A stretch of DNA of 64,000 nt from Chloroflexota bacterium (GCA_016223135.1 JACRPQ010000006.1:248001-312000); one strand, 5' to 3'. Positions 53,360-62,390 are shown, counted from the stretch's first letter. The notes: generated by a model not told the origin, from the sequence alone. Made by a program: numbers and translations.

Positions 53360-54439
53360 ATGACAAACCCAATCACAAAAGAAGCAGTACTGGCGGCGCT
53401 CAGCAAAGTGCAAGAGCCCGAATTGCATCAAGACTTGGTCACGCTGAACATGATCCGCGAACTGGACATTCAGGGAGATAAGGTCTCGTTTACTGTTATG
53501 CTCACCACTCCCGCCTGCCCCCTGCGCGGACAGATTGAAAAGGAAGCGCGGCAGGCGGTCATGTCGCTGGGAGGCGTGAAGGAAGTTATCATCAAGATGG
53601 ATTCGGACGTCCCCAACGACGGGCGCATGCGTGGGCTGGTCAACATGCCCATCCGCAACGCCATCGCCGTCGGTTCGGGCAAGGGCGGCGTGGGCAAATC
53701 CACCGTCTCGGTCAACCTGGCGGTGGCGCTGGCGCAGGCTGGCGCGCGCGTCGGGTTGATGGATGCGGACATCTACGGTCCCAACATCCCCACCATGCTC
53801 GGCGTGGAAAAACTCCCTCCGCCTCAGGGTCAAAAACTTATCCCTGCGCAGGCATATGGGATCAAGATGATTTCAATGGGGCTGCTGGTCAAGCCCGGTC
53901 AGCCGCTCATCTGGCGCGGACCGATGCTCAACTCCGCCATCCGCCAGTTTTTGGGCGACGTGGAATGGGGCGAACTCGATTACCTCATCGTGGACCTGCC
54001 GCCCGGCACCGGCGACGCGGCGCTCTCGCTGGCGCAGGCGCTGCCTCTCAGCGGCGCGGTCATCGTGACCCTGCCGCAGCTGGTATCGCTCGAAGACGCC
54101 GGGCGCGGGCTGAACATGTTCCGCACGCTGGAAGTGCCGATACTGGGCATCATCGAGAACATGTCGTACCTCGACCTGCCCGACGGCACCCGCATGGACA
54201 TCTTCGGCTCGGGCGGCGGCGAACAACTGGCGCTGGCAACCCAGGCAACCTTCCTCGGCAAAGTGCCGATTGACCAGAACGTGCGCATCGGGGGCGACAG
54301 CGGCAAGCCGATTGTGGTAAGCCATCCCGATTCCCCCACCGCCAAAGCGCTGATCGAGATCGCACAGAAGATCGCGGCGCAGGTCAGTGTGGCGGCGCTG
54401 AGCGCAAAGAATGAAATGCCCATCAATATCGTTGAGTAA
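53360..54439 (+). CDS. Mrp/ApbC-family P-loop ATPase with N-terminal MIP18/DUF59 domain
   Basis: 'AVGSGKGGVGKSTVSVNLAVALAQ', 'VDLPPGTGDAALSLAQ', N-terminal 'VLAALSKVQEPELHQDLVTLNMI'. Confidence 0.95.
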   Translation: MTNPITKEAVLAALSKVQEPELHQDLVTLNMIRELDIQGDKVSFTVMLTTPACPLRGQIEKEARQAVMSLGGVKEVIIKMDSDVPNDGRMRGLVNMPIRNAIAVGSGKGGVGKSTVSVNLAVALAQAGARVGLMDADIYGPNIPTMLGVEKLPPPQGQKLIPAQAYGIKMISMGLLVKPGQPLIWRGPMLNSAIRQFLGDVEWGELDYLIVDLPPGTGDAALSLAQALPLSGAVIVTLPQLVSLEDAGRGLNMFRTLEVPILGIIENMSYLDLPDGTRMDIFGSGGGEQLALATQATFLGKVPIDQNVRIGGDSGKPIVVSHPDSPTAKALIEIAQKIAAQVSVAALSAKNEMPINIVE

Positions 54440-54460
54440 GCAGATCGCATTATCACCCTG

Positions 54461-54490
54461 AAAGACCCGCCAGCCGAGCGGGTCTTTTTT
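54461..54490 (+). terminator. Intrinsic terminator
   Basis: aaagacccgccagccgagcgggtctttttt. Confidence 0.92.
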
Positions 54491-54568
54491 TACATACAAA
54501 ACTGCAAATCCATTTGCAATCGAGTTGTTGTATTTGCCGGGCAAGGGGGTGGGTATACTCTTCTCAGC

Positions 54569-55825
54569 ATGGACGCCACCTCTTCCTACGACAAAATCTC
54601 CCTTCTGCGGCTGGCATTCAAAGGGCTGGACGACCGCGAACTGCAGGACATGGCGGCTCTCACCGAAATCCGCACCTACCCGCCCGGTCACGTGCTGTGC
54701 AGTGAAGGCGCTTATGAGAACGCCTTCTATATCATCGCCGACGGTAATGCGGAAATCACCAAGAAAATGATTGATGGCGGGGAAGACCGACTTTTGCGCG
54801 TGGCGCGGCGGGGCGACGTGGTGGGCGAAATGGCTTTGATTCAGAACGCGCCCCGCGCCGCCACCGTGCGAACCCTCACCGAATGCACCGTGCTGGAGAT
54901 GGAAAAGCGGGATTTCGAAACCATCCTCAGCCGCAGCCCGCACATGGCAATGGACATCATCCGCATCACGCTGGACCGCATCCGCGCCAACGACCAGACG
55001 ATGATCGAGGAACTGCAAAAGTCAAACAAGGTTCTCCGTCAATTGGACCGCAACAAAATGGAATTCATCCAAGTCGCCGCGCATGAACTGCGCACCCCGC
55101 TGACAGTGTTGAACGGCTACGTCAACGTCCTGCGCGCCATGTCGGGAAACGGGACAAATGGGGCGCTGGAGGAGGTCATTCAGGGCATTCTCAAAGGGAC
55201 CGAACGCATCCACGAGGTGGTCAACCTGATGCTGGATGTGAGCCGCATCGGCGTCGAGACCTTGAAAATCGCCGTCGTCCCCGTCCCGCTGAAACGCATC
55301 ATTGACGACCTGATTCACAACTTCGAAAAAGCCGCCTCCGAGCGGAAAATCCGCATCTATGCCCAGCACGCCGAAGGCGTCCCCATCATCAACGGCGACC
55401 CGGGCTTGATTCAAAAGGCGCTCTATCAGTTGATCATCAATGCCATCAAATATTCCCCCGATGGAAGCATGATCCTCGTCACCACGCGCCCGGTGCGGAT
55501 GAACGATGGAGCGCCTGGCGTCGAAGTGGCGGTGAGAGACCGCGGCATCGGCATAGACGCCGAACACCTCGAATTAATCTTCGAAAAGTTCTACCAAGTA
55601 GGCAGCGTGGACTTGCATTCTTCCGGCAAAACCAGTTACAAGGGCGGCGGACCTGGGCTTGGGCTTGCCATCGTCAAAGGCGTGGCGCGGGCGCACGGCG
55701 GCAAAACCTGGGCAGAAAGCGCTGGTCACGACGAAATGAACTTCACCGGCAGCACTTTCTATCTGCAACTTCCTGTTGACCCTCCTTCCTCAACCGGCGA
55801 AAATAAAAACGTCAGTTCGGGATAA
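54569..55825 (+). CDS. Cyclic-nucleotide-binding-domain sensor histidine kinase (paralog of 11439-12623)
   Basis: VGEMALIQNAPRAATVRT; FIQVAAHELRTPLTVLNGYV; VRDRGIGIDAEHLELIFEKFYQ. Confidence 0.92.
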   Translation: MDATSSYDKISLLRLAFKGLDDRELQDMAALTEIRTYPPGHVLCSEGAYENAFYIIADGNAEITKKMIDGGEDRLLRVARRGDVVGEMALIQNAPRAATVRTLTECTVLEMEKRDFETILSRSPHMAMDIIRITLDRIRANDQTMIEELQKSNKVLRQLDRNKMEFIQVAAHELRTPLTVLNGYVNVLRAMSGNGTNGALEEVIQGILKGTERIHEVVNLMLDVSRIGVETLKIAVVPVPLKRIIDDLIHNFEKAASERKIRIYAQHAEGVPIINGDPGLIQKALYQLIINAIKYSPDGSMILVTTRPVRMNDGAPGVEVAVRDRGIGIDAEHLELIFEKFYQVGSVDLHSSGKTSYKGGGPGLGLAIVKGVARAHGGKTWAESAGHDEMNFTGSTFYLQLPVDPPSSTGENKNVSSG

Positions 55826-55826
55826 G
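55811..55826. repeat. Truncated end of family C element spanning the 3' end and stop codon of the HK gene
   Basis: cgtcagttcgggataa identical to the left end of the element at 43039. Confidence 0.65.
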
Positions 55827-55878
55827 GATTTTTTTACCGCCGAGATATCTTTCACGAAAAAAAAACCTAAAAGATCCC

Positions 55879-55998
55879 TAGCGACCTGACAGTTTCAAAT
55901 GGGACGCTGAAAAACGCAGATAAACGCAGAAAAAAAACAACTAAATCAGCGCAAATCAGCGTTCATCTGCGTCCCAAAACAAAAGTGTCGGGTGGCTA
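55879..55998. mobile_element. MITE-like element, family B (copy 2), 120 bp
   Basis: tagcgacctgacagtttcaaatgggacgc...gcgtcccaaaacaaaagtgtcgggtggcta; flanks aaaagatccc / gaaaaatccg (7/10). Confidence 0.75.
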
Positions 55999-56020
55999 GA
56001 AAAATCCGCACTTTTTCCAT

Positions 56021-56080
56021 GTTTTCCGTGAAATCCGTGTACCCAAAGTTTTTTTAACCACGTCAATTTCCAATGAGCCA
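56021..56080. repeat. Dispersed intergenic repeat, family F (copy 2, inverted, with insertion)
   Basis: gttttccgtgaaatccgtgtacccaaag...cgtcaatttccaatgagcca. Confidence 0.6.
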
Positions 56081-56153
56081 AAAAATCTCTGCGAACTCAG
56101 CGCCTCAGCGGTAAATTTTTGAAGCAGACGTTCTCCAACGTCTGCCCGCCAAT

Positions 56154-56381
56154 TCAATTCCAGCCACCCGTCCGCTTGCGGTTACGGATTTCATCCATCA
56201 GCGCGTCGAGCATCTCGACATAAGATGCGCGGTTGACGGGTCCCTGCTGGGTGGCTTTTTCCTCCAGTTTGGACAGCAGATACACCATCCACGATAGCCA
56301 GGTGCGTGGATTGTCATACGCCTGCACGATTTCGCGGACGGACTCCTCGAGAATCTCGCGAATGTTGTCGTCTCTGCTCAT
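56154..56381 (-). CDS. Small hypothetical protein (75 aa)
   Basis: MSRDDNIREILEESVREIVQAYDNPRTWLSWMVYLLSKLEEK...; RBS ggag upstream. Confidence 0.7.
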   Translation of the reverse strand: MSRDDNIREILEESVREIVQAYDNPRTWLSWMVYLLSKLEEKATQQGPVNRASYVEMLDALMDEIRNRKRTGGWN

Positions 56382-56547
56382 GCTGGTCTCCTGATCGTGA
56401 ATGCACGATTTTATTTTCATTGTAGCATACCTGTGTCAGAGTGTTCACGGCATCTGCGCTTATCTGTGATTGTAAAACGCTCTCCAAGGTAACTTGCCTG
56501 GCTGGATTTTGCCACCCCTCCCCTTTGCCCTTTTCCCAATGTAGCTA

Positions 56548-56648
56548 ACGTCAGCTCGGGATAAGCGTCCCGAAGGCTGATTCTGCTCTCAAACCCGCTG
56601 CGTCAAAAGCCTTCGGGACGATTCAAAAGCCTTATCCCGAATTCAGGT
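56548..56648. mobile_element. MITE-like element, family C (copy 2), ~101 bp with target duplication
   Basis: TAGCTA both sides; acgtcagctcgggataagcgtcccgaaggct...agccttcgggacg...cttatcccgaattcaggt. Confidence 0.78.
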
Positions 56649-56696
56649 TAGCTACTCTCCAAGAAGGAAATAGTACATACGGTATAATTCCCCGTC

Positions 56697-57626
56697 ATGG
56701 ACAAACAAATTATCGGTGTACGTTTCACCAAAGTTGGCAAAATCTATCACTTTGATTCCTCTGCCATCCCCGATGTGGAGATCGGCGAGCGCGTCATCGT
56801 GGATACATCCCGCGGCAAACACCTCGGCGAAGTGGTACAGAAATTGCACGAACCGCCTCCCCCGCCGGAGGGCGGCTGGAGGTCGGTGGAGCGGCGCGCC
56901 ACCCCCCGCGACCTGCTCCTGCTTCAGTCGTGGCAGTCCAAACAGACCGAAGCCATGATCAACTGCCGCGCCCGCGCCGCAGAACTGGGTCTCAAGGACA
57001 TCAAAATCGTCGCCGCCGAATACAACTACGACGGCACACGCCTTGCCTTCCTGTTCAGTACCGAAAGCGAAGACAAGGTGGATCTCAAATCGCTCAAAAA
57101 GGATATGAGCGACCTCTACCCCAACACCTACATCGAGATGCGGCAAATCGGTCCGCGCGACGTGGCAAAACTGCTGGGCGGCATGGGCGCCTGCGGCATC
57201 GAGACGCGCTGCTGCTCCAAATTCCTGACCGAGTTCTCGCCCATCTCCATCAAAATGGCAAAAGAACAGGGCATCTCGCTCACGCCCGAAGAAATCACGG
57301 GTATGTGCGGACGCCTGCGCTGCTGCCTCATCTACGAATACGAACAATACGTCGAAGCCCGCAAACAGCTGCCCAAACGCAACAAGAGAGTCGTCACACC
57401 CAAGGGTGAAGGCAAAGTGATTGACGTCCTCCCCATGAGCAACCAGGTCATCGTCCAAATCGAAGATGCGGAAGGCAAACGCACGCGCGAAACCTTCTCC
57501 CGCGAAGACATCCAACCCTGGGACGAACTTGAGGCGCTGCGGCGCAAATCCGAAGCCCCCTGCGACAGACACAACACAGGCGGATGCACCTGCGGCAAGA
57601 AAAGCCCGCTCGACCGCAACAACTGA
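56697..57626 (+). CDS. ricT: PSP1-domain protein (RicT/YaaT-like)
   Basis: 'IGVRFTKVGKIYHFD', 'MRQIGPRDVAKLLGGMGACGIETRCCSKFL', 'GMCGRLRCCLIYEYEQY'. Confidence 0.93.
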   Translation: MDKQIIGVRFTKVGKIYHFDSSAIPDVEIGERVIVDTSRGKHLGEVVQKLHEPPPPPEGGWRSVERRATPRDLLLLQSWQSKQTEAMINCRARAAELGLKDIKIVAAEYNYDGTRLAFLFSTESEDKVDLKSLKKDMSDLYPNTYIEMRQIGPRDVAKLLGGMGACGIETRCCSKFLTEFSPISIKMAKEQGISLTPEEITGMCGRLRCCLIYEYEQYVEARKQLPKRNKRVVTPKGEGKVIDVLPMSNQVIVQIEDAEGKRTRETFSREDIQPWDELEALRRKSEAPCDRHNTGGCTCGKKSPLDRNN

Positions 57627-57629
57627 CCC

Positions 57630-57685
57630 TTGGAACATGAAACTTGGAACGTGGAACTTGAAACGTGACGCTTGAAACCTGGGAA
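57630..57685. repeat. Heptad repeat filling the ricT-PIG-L spacer and overlapping the PIG-L N-terminus
   Basis: ttggaac atgaaac ttggaac gtggaac ttgaaac gtgacgc ttgaaac ctgggaa. Confidence 0.8.
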
Positions 57686-58387
57686 TCCCCTCAACACATC
57701 CTCGTCATCCTCGCCCACCCCGACGACCCTGAATTCTTCTGCGGAGCGACCCTCGCCAAATGGGCGCGCCAGGGACACCGCATCACCTACCTCCTCCTCA
57801 CCTGCGGCGACAAGGGCTTCAACCCTACCACCGACCCCGGCATGACGCCCGCCAGGCTGTGCGCCATCCGTCACGAAGAACAGCACGCCGCGGCAAAAAT
57901 CATCGGCGCGGAATCCGTCCACATCCTTGACCATCCCGACGGCTACCTCGTTCCAGACCTGAACCTGCGCCGCGAAGTTGTCCGTGAAATCCGCCGCCAC
58001 AAACCCGACATCCTCGTCACCTGCGACCCGCAAAACCTATTCGCCACCTACGGCATCAACCACCCCGACCACCGCGCCGCCGGACAGGTTGTGCTCGACG
58101 CCGTCTTCCCCGCCGCCGGCAACCCGGTCTACTTCCCTGAACTGCTTGAGGAAGGCTTTCCGCCGCACATGCCCAGGGAAGTCTGGTGTTCGCTGACCAT
58201 GCAGCCCAACGTCACCGTTGACGTCACCGACACATGGGAAATCAAAATCCAGGCAATCCTCCAGCATAAGACACAGGTTCAAGACCCTGCCAGCCTCATC
58301 GAACGCTTCAAATCCCGCCGCGCCGAAGACAGCACGGAAGAAAACCCGCGATACGAGGAAAAATTCAGAGTAGTCAAATACCAGTGA
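57665..58387 (+). CDS. PIG-L/LmbE-family deacetylase
   Basis: 'ILVILAHPDDPEFFCGATLAKWARQGHRITYLLLTCGDKG'; GTG start inferred. Confidence 0.92.
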   Translation: MTLETWESPQHILVILAHPDDPEFFCGATLAKWARQGHRITYLLLTCGDKGFNPTTDPGMTPARLCAIRHEEQHAAAKIIGAESVHILDHPDGYLVPDLNLRREVVREIRRHKPDILVTCDPQNLFATYGINHPDHRAAGQVVLDAVFPAAGNPVYFPELLEEGFPPHMPREVWCSLTMQPNVTVDVTDTWEIKIQAILQHKTQVQDPASLIERFKSRRAEDSTEENPRYEEKFRVVKYQ

Positions 58388-58390
58388 GTA

Positions 58391-58476
58391 ACTCACCTTA
58401 CGCAGTTCCTTCGTAGGGCGACATTTATGTCGCCCGAAAACGCGAGATAAATCTCGCGCTACCGCGTAAGGTGAGT
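58391..58476. mobile_element. MITE-like element, family D (copy 2), 86 bp with 5-bp target duplication
   Basis: GAGTA|ACTCACCTTACGC...GCGTAAGGTGAGT|GAGTA. Confidence 0.82.
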
Positions 58477-58484
58477 GAGTAAAA

Positions 58485-58652
58485 GTCGCAGGTCAAAGGT
58501 TGCAGATCAAACATCAAAAGTCTCACACAGCCGCTTTCGACATCCAGCCTCTAACTTTCGACCTGAGACTTTCGACTTTCGACTTTAGACCAGAGACTTT
58601 CGACTTTCGACTTTAGACCTGAGCCTTTCAACCTCCAACCCCTCCCGGAGCC
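58485..58652. repeat. 24-unit degenerate heptad array filling the spacer before the M20 gene
   Basis: gtcgcag gtcaaag gttgcag atcaaac atcaaaa ... ctttcga ctttcga ctttaga ccagaga ctttcga ctttcga ctttaga cctgagc ctttcaa cctccaa. Confidence 0.9.
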
Positions 58653-58656
58653 TCCC

Positions 58657-59847
58657 ATGCCCAACTTCCTCCAACAAGCCAAAGACCTCTTCCCCTACAC
58701 CCAAGCCCTGCGCCGTGACTTCCACCGCCACCCCGAACTCGGCTTCCGGGAAATTCGCACCAGCGGCATTGTCGCCAAAGAACTCGAAGCGCTCGGCATC
58801 GAAGTCACCAAAGGCGTCGGCAAGACGGGCGTCGTCGGCTATCTCGAAGGCGGCAAGCCGGGTCCCACCATCCTGCTCCGCTTCGACATGGATGCCCTTC
58901 CCATCACCGAAGAGACCGGCGCAGAATACGCCTCCACCAACCCCGGCGTCATGCACGCCTGCGGACACGACGGTCATACCGCCATCGGCTTGACCGTCGC
59001 CAAAATCCTCAACGAACACAAAAGCGAACTCGCGGGCAGCGTCAAATTCTGCTTCCAACCCTCCGAAGAAGGCACGAACGGCGAAGAGGTCGGCGGCGCA
59101 CTCATGATGATGCGCGACGGCGTGCTCGACTCGCCCAAAGTCGAAAAAACCCTCGCCCTGCACCTGTGGAACGACAACCCCCTCGGCTGGATTCACGTCG
59201 CCAAAGGACCCGTCATGGCGGGAGCGGAACTCTTCAACGTCAAATTGACCGGCAAAGGCGGTCATGGCGCCGCGCCCGATACTGCCGTGGACCCGGTCGT
59301 CTGCGTCGCGCACATCACCGCCGCCCTGCAAACCATCGTTGCGCGCAACGTCCCGCCCCTCAAGCCGGCCGTCGTCAGCGTCACATCCATTCACGCCGGC
59401 ACCGCCTTCAACATCATCCCCCAAACCGCCGAACTCAACGGCACCATCCGCACCTTCGACCCCGAAGTCCGCCAACTTGTCCTCGAACGTTTCCACCAAA
59501 TCGTCACGGGCATCGCCTCGTCCTTCGGATGCGCCGCTGAAATCGCCACCCAACAAGTCACCGCTCCCGTCATCAACAACGAAGATGTCGCCGCCAGCGT
59601 CCAACGCTCGGCGCAGGCAATCTTCCCCGATACGCCCATCGCCGACTACGCCTACCTCACCATGGGCGCCGAAGACATGGGCTGGATGCAGGAAAAAGTG
59701 GACGGCTGTTACTTCTTCATTGGCTCAGCCAACGCCGAGAAGAACCTCAACTACAACCATCACCACCCCAAATTCGACTTTGACGAACAAGCGCTCATTC
59801 ACGGCGTAGCGCTAATGGCGACAGCCGCCGCAGACTTACTCAAGTGA
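58657..59847 (+). CDS. M20-family amidohydrolase
   Basis: 'RRDFHRHPELGFREIRTS', 'MDALPITEETGAEYAS', 'HACGHDGHTAIGL'. Confidence 0.94.
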   Translation: MPNFLQQAKDLFPYTQALRRDFHRHPELGFREIRTSGIVAKELEALGIEVTKGVGKTGVVGYLEGGKPGPTILLRFDMDALPITEETGAEYASTNPGVMHACGHDGHTAIGLTVAKILNEHKSELAGSVKFCFQPSEEGTNGEEVGGALMMMRDGVLDSPKVEKTLALHLWNDNPLGWIHVAKGPVMAGAELFNVKLTGKGGHGAAPDTAVDPVVCVAHITAALQTIVARNVPPLKPAVVSVTSIHAGTAFNIIPQTAELNGTIRTFDPEVRQLVLERFHQIVTGIASSFGCAAEIATQQVTAPVINNEDVAASVQRSAQAIFPDTPIADYAYLTMGAEDMGWMQEKVDGCYFFIGSANAEKNLNYNHHHPKFDFDEQALIHGVALMATAAADLLK

Positions 59848-60404
59848 AGACGAAACTCACGCTTCTCTTTCTGACCCTCATCCTGGGCGCGTGTTCCCAG
59901 GCTGTTTCCACCCCTCAGCCTTTATCTGCCCACCCCTCCACCGAGACAGCCCCGCCGCCCTCACAGGACACTGCCTCCACTCAATGCGCCTACCAATGGG
60001 CATACCATGAACTTCCCGACCTCACCGCCCAATTCAACGGAATGATTCAACCCATCATTCCCAATTCCATCTCGCGCGCCACAACCTATGGCGAAAACTG
60101 CGTTGCCGCAGATGGGCAAGTCATCTTCTTCTCGCCAATGGAAACCGACTTCTACATCACCGTGACCGTCGAAACCCTGGACGACTACGAAACCTTTGGA
60201 AACTGGCTCTACGACGTCATGTTGATTGTGGACGGCATTCCGCCCGAAGATTTGGCGGCTCCACAGGCGGGGTTCGTCGAATTTCGCTTCGAGAAAAGCC
60301 CCGTCGAAAACATCACCTTCCGCGTGCCAATGCAGGGATATTTCGAAACAGCAGGCGAAAAAACAGGGGAAGAACTGTTTCGACTGTTCTACCCCGCCCC
60401 ATAA
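59844..60404 (+). CDS. Lipoprotein, hypothetical
   Basis: Overlaps M20 stop; lipobox-like LILGAC. Confidence 0.75.
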   Translation: MKTKLTLLFLTLILGACSQAVSTPQPLSAHPSTETAPPPSQDTASTQCAYQWAYHELPDLTAQFNGMIQPIIPNSISRATTYGENCVAADGQVIFFSPMETDFYITVTVETLDDYETFGNWLYDVMLIVDGIPPEDLAAPQAGFVEFRFEKSPVENITFRVPMQGYFETAGEKTGEELFRLFYPAP

Positions 60405-60732
60405 AGTGTAGTGGGCGCTCTCTAACCTCCACATGCCGATACATCACAGGGGTAGGGCGACATTAATGTCGCCCTACTTATCGGCAGCGACCGCCCCAAG
60501 ACGCGCATTCGCTATCCGAAGCAGAATCAGCCGTCCCGTAGGTGTGAAGCGGGCATCAGATTTATCCAATAGCCAAAGCAGCATCAAATCCCAAAATCTC
60601 CGTCTCCCTCAATCTCCAATCTGCCCGAATCTCCCAATTTGCCTACGCGCATAAATTTGCGCCTTGACAGTCATCGCTCTATATTGTATATTACGTTTAG
60701 TAAATACTAAACATATATAACAATAAAAAATC

Positions 60733-61257
60733 ATGTCGAACTCTCTCAACCAAATCAAAAAGAATTTCACCGAAGGGCTCAGCCAGATCAGCCGCTTTTG
60801 GGGCTTCCCCAAAGGGATGGGCGCCATCTTCGCCGTGCTATATCTCTCCCCCACTGCACTCTCGCTGGATGAGATTGTCGAAAGGACGGGGTTGACAAAA
60901 GGCGCGGTCAGCACGGAGGTGCGCACGCTGGCGCGGATGGGGCTGGTGCATCGCTCATCCAAACTTGGCGACCGCAAGGATTATTACACCGCCGAAACGG
61001 ATTTTTACGCCGCCATCCGCTCGATTTTGCAGGAACGGCAGAATTCGGAATTCGACCGCGCAGTGCGTTCCGTGAAAGAGACGCTGACAGCGTTGGAGGA
61101 AAATTGGGTGGAAAACGAGGAGTGGAATTTCGTCTATGAGCGGGTGAAGGCGCTGCAGGAGTTTTTCGACGCGATTGACAGCCTGGCAAAGGCGGTCATT
61201 CGGCTGGAGAGTTTGGGGCTCTCAAATGTGACGAAGATTTTGAGCGTGTTGAAATGA
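60733..61257 (+). CDS. GbsR/MarR-type transcriptional regulator
   Basis: HTH region 'LSLDEIVERTGLTKGAVSTEVRTLARMGLVHRSSKLGDRKDYY'. Confidence 0.85.
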   Translation: MSNSLNQIKKNFTEGLSQISRFWGFPKGMGAIFAVLYLSPTALSLDEIVERTGLTKGAVSTEVRTLARMGLVHRSSKLGDRKDYYTAETDFYAAIRSILQERQNSEFDRAVRSVKETLTALEENWVENEEWNFVYERVKALQEFFDAIDSLAKAVIRLESLGLSNVTKILSVLK

Positions 61258-61268
61258 TCGGAGACAAA

Positions 61269-62174
61269 ATGAAAATTGCAGTAACAGGCGCGTTCAGTTA
61301 TTCGGGCAAGTACATCGCCAGGCGGCTTTTGGAACGCGGCGAGGAGATCATCACATTGACGGGTCACCCAAACCGCCCCGACCCGTTCGGCGGAAAGGTC
61401 AAAGCGTATCCGTTGGATTTCAATGAGGCGGCTATGACAAAGTCACTGCAGGGGGTGGATGTATTGGTCAACACATATTGGGTACGGTTCGATAAAGGCA
61501 GGAACACCCAACCGCGCGCGGTGGAGAACACCCGCAAACTGGTCAACGCCGCCAAAGCCGCTGGCGTCAAACGGATTGTGCATATCAGCATCGCCAACCC
61601 GTCGGCGGACTCGCATTTGCCGTATTACTGGGGCAAGGCGGCAAACGAAAAAGCAGTCATCGAGTCGGGGCTGTCGTATGCCATCCTGCGCCCCACGGTG
61701 CTATACGGCGGCGGGGAAGATGTCCTTATCAACAATATCGCTTTTTTCCTGCGGCGGTTCCCTGTCTTTTTCATCCCCGGCGACGGGTCGTATGGCATCC
61801 AACCTGTCCATGTGGAGGATTTGGCAGACCTTGCTGTGGAGGCTGTGTACAGCAGGGAGAGTTACGTCATTGACGCGGTGGGTTCAGATAGTTACACGTT
61901 CAAGGAATTGGTTCAACTTATCGGTGAAACCATCGGGGCGAGACGACCGTTGATTTCCGTCCCGCCGAGACTGGCGCTGTTCGCGGCGCAAGTCATCAGC
62001 CTGTTCGTGAGGGATGTGGTGCTTACCCCCGAGGAGGTGGACGGCTTGATGGCAAACCTGTTGGTTTCCAAAGAACCACCGCGCGGCAAGACCCTGTTCA
62101 GGGATTGGCTGAAGCAAAATAAAGACCAGATTGGGACAAAGTACGCTTCGGAGTTAAAGCGTCATTACGCCTGA
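61269..62174 (+). CDS. NAD(P)-dependent epimerase/SDR (NDUFA9-like)
   Basis: MKIAVTGAFSYSGKYIARRLLERG; HISIANPSADSHLPYYWGKAANEKAV. Confidence 0.9.
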   Translation: MKIAVTGAFSYSGKYIARRLLERGEEIITLTGHPNRPDPFGGKVKAYPLDFNEAAMTKSLQGVDVLVNTYWVRFDKGRNTQPRAVENTRKLVNAAKAAGVKRIVHISIANPSADSHLPYYWGKAANEKAVIESGLSYAILRPTVLYGGGEDVLINNIAFFLRRFPVFFIPGDGSYGIQPVHVEDLADLAVEAVYSRESYVIDAVGSDSYTFKELVQLIGETIGARRPLISVPPRLALFAAQVISLFVRDVVLTPEEVDGLMANLLVSKEPPRGKTLFRDWLKQNKDQIGTKYASELKRHYA

Positions 62175-62237
62175 CTTGAGTTTAGCGTTCGCTTTGAGTT
62201 AAAACCTTTTTACACGGAAGCGCACGGATTTTTTATT

Positions 62238-62265
62238 CTTTACCGTACACAGAAGCCCTAAAAGA
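62238..62265. repeat. Single arm of palindromic family E
   Basis: ctttaccgtacacagaagccctaaaaga. Confidence 0.55.
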
Positions 62266-62390
62266 GTGTTTTATAAATCGAGATTCACCACAGATAAACG
62301 CAGATGAACGCTGAGGAACCCAAAACACCTCTGCGAACTCAGCGCCTCGGGGGTAAATTTTCGGAGGCGAGCGTTCTTCCCGAATTGATA

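Noticed and set aside
58485-58652. CRISPR array
   Set aside because: Units are 7 nt and contiguous, with no spacer/repeat alternation and no cas genes.
60584-60642. Apparent heptad array (aatctcc/caatctg repeats)
   Set aside because: Spacing of the motif is 6, 10, 7, 10 and 8 nt, so it is not in strict 7-nt register; possibly a decayed array but not supported.
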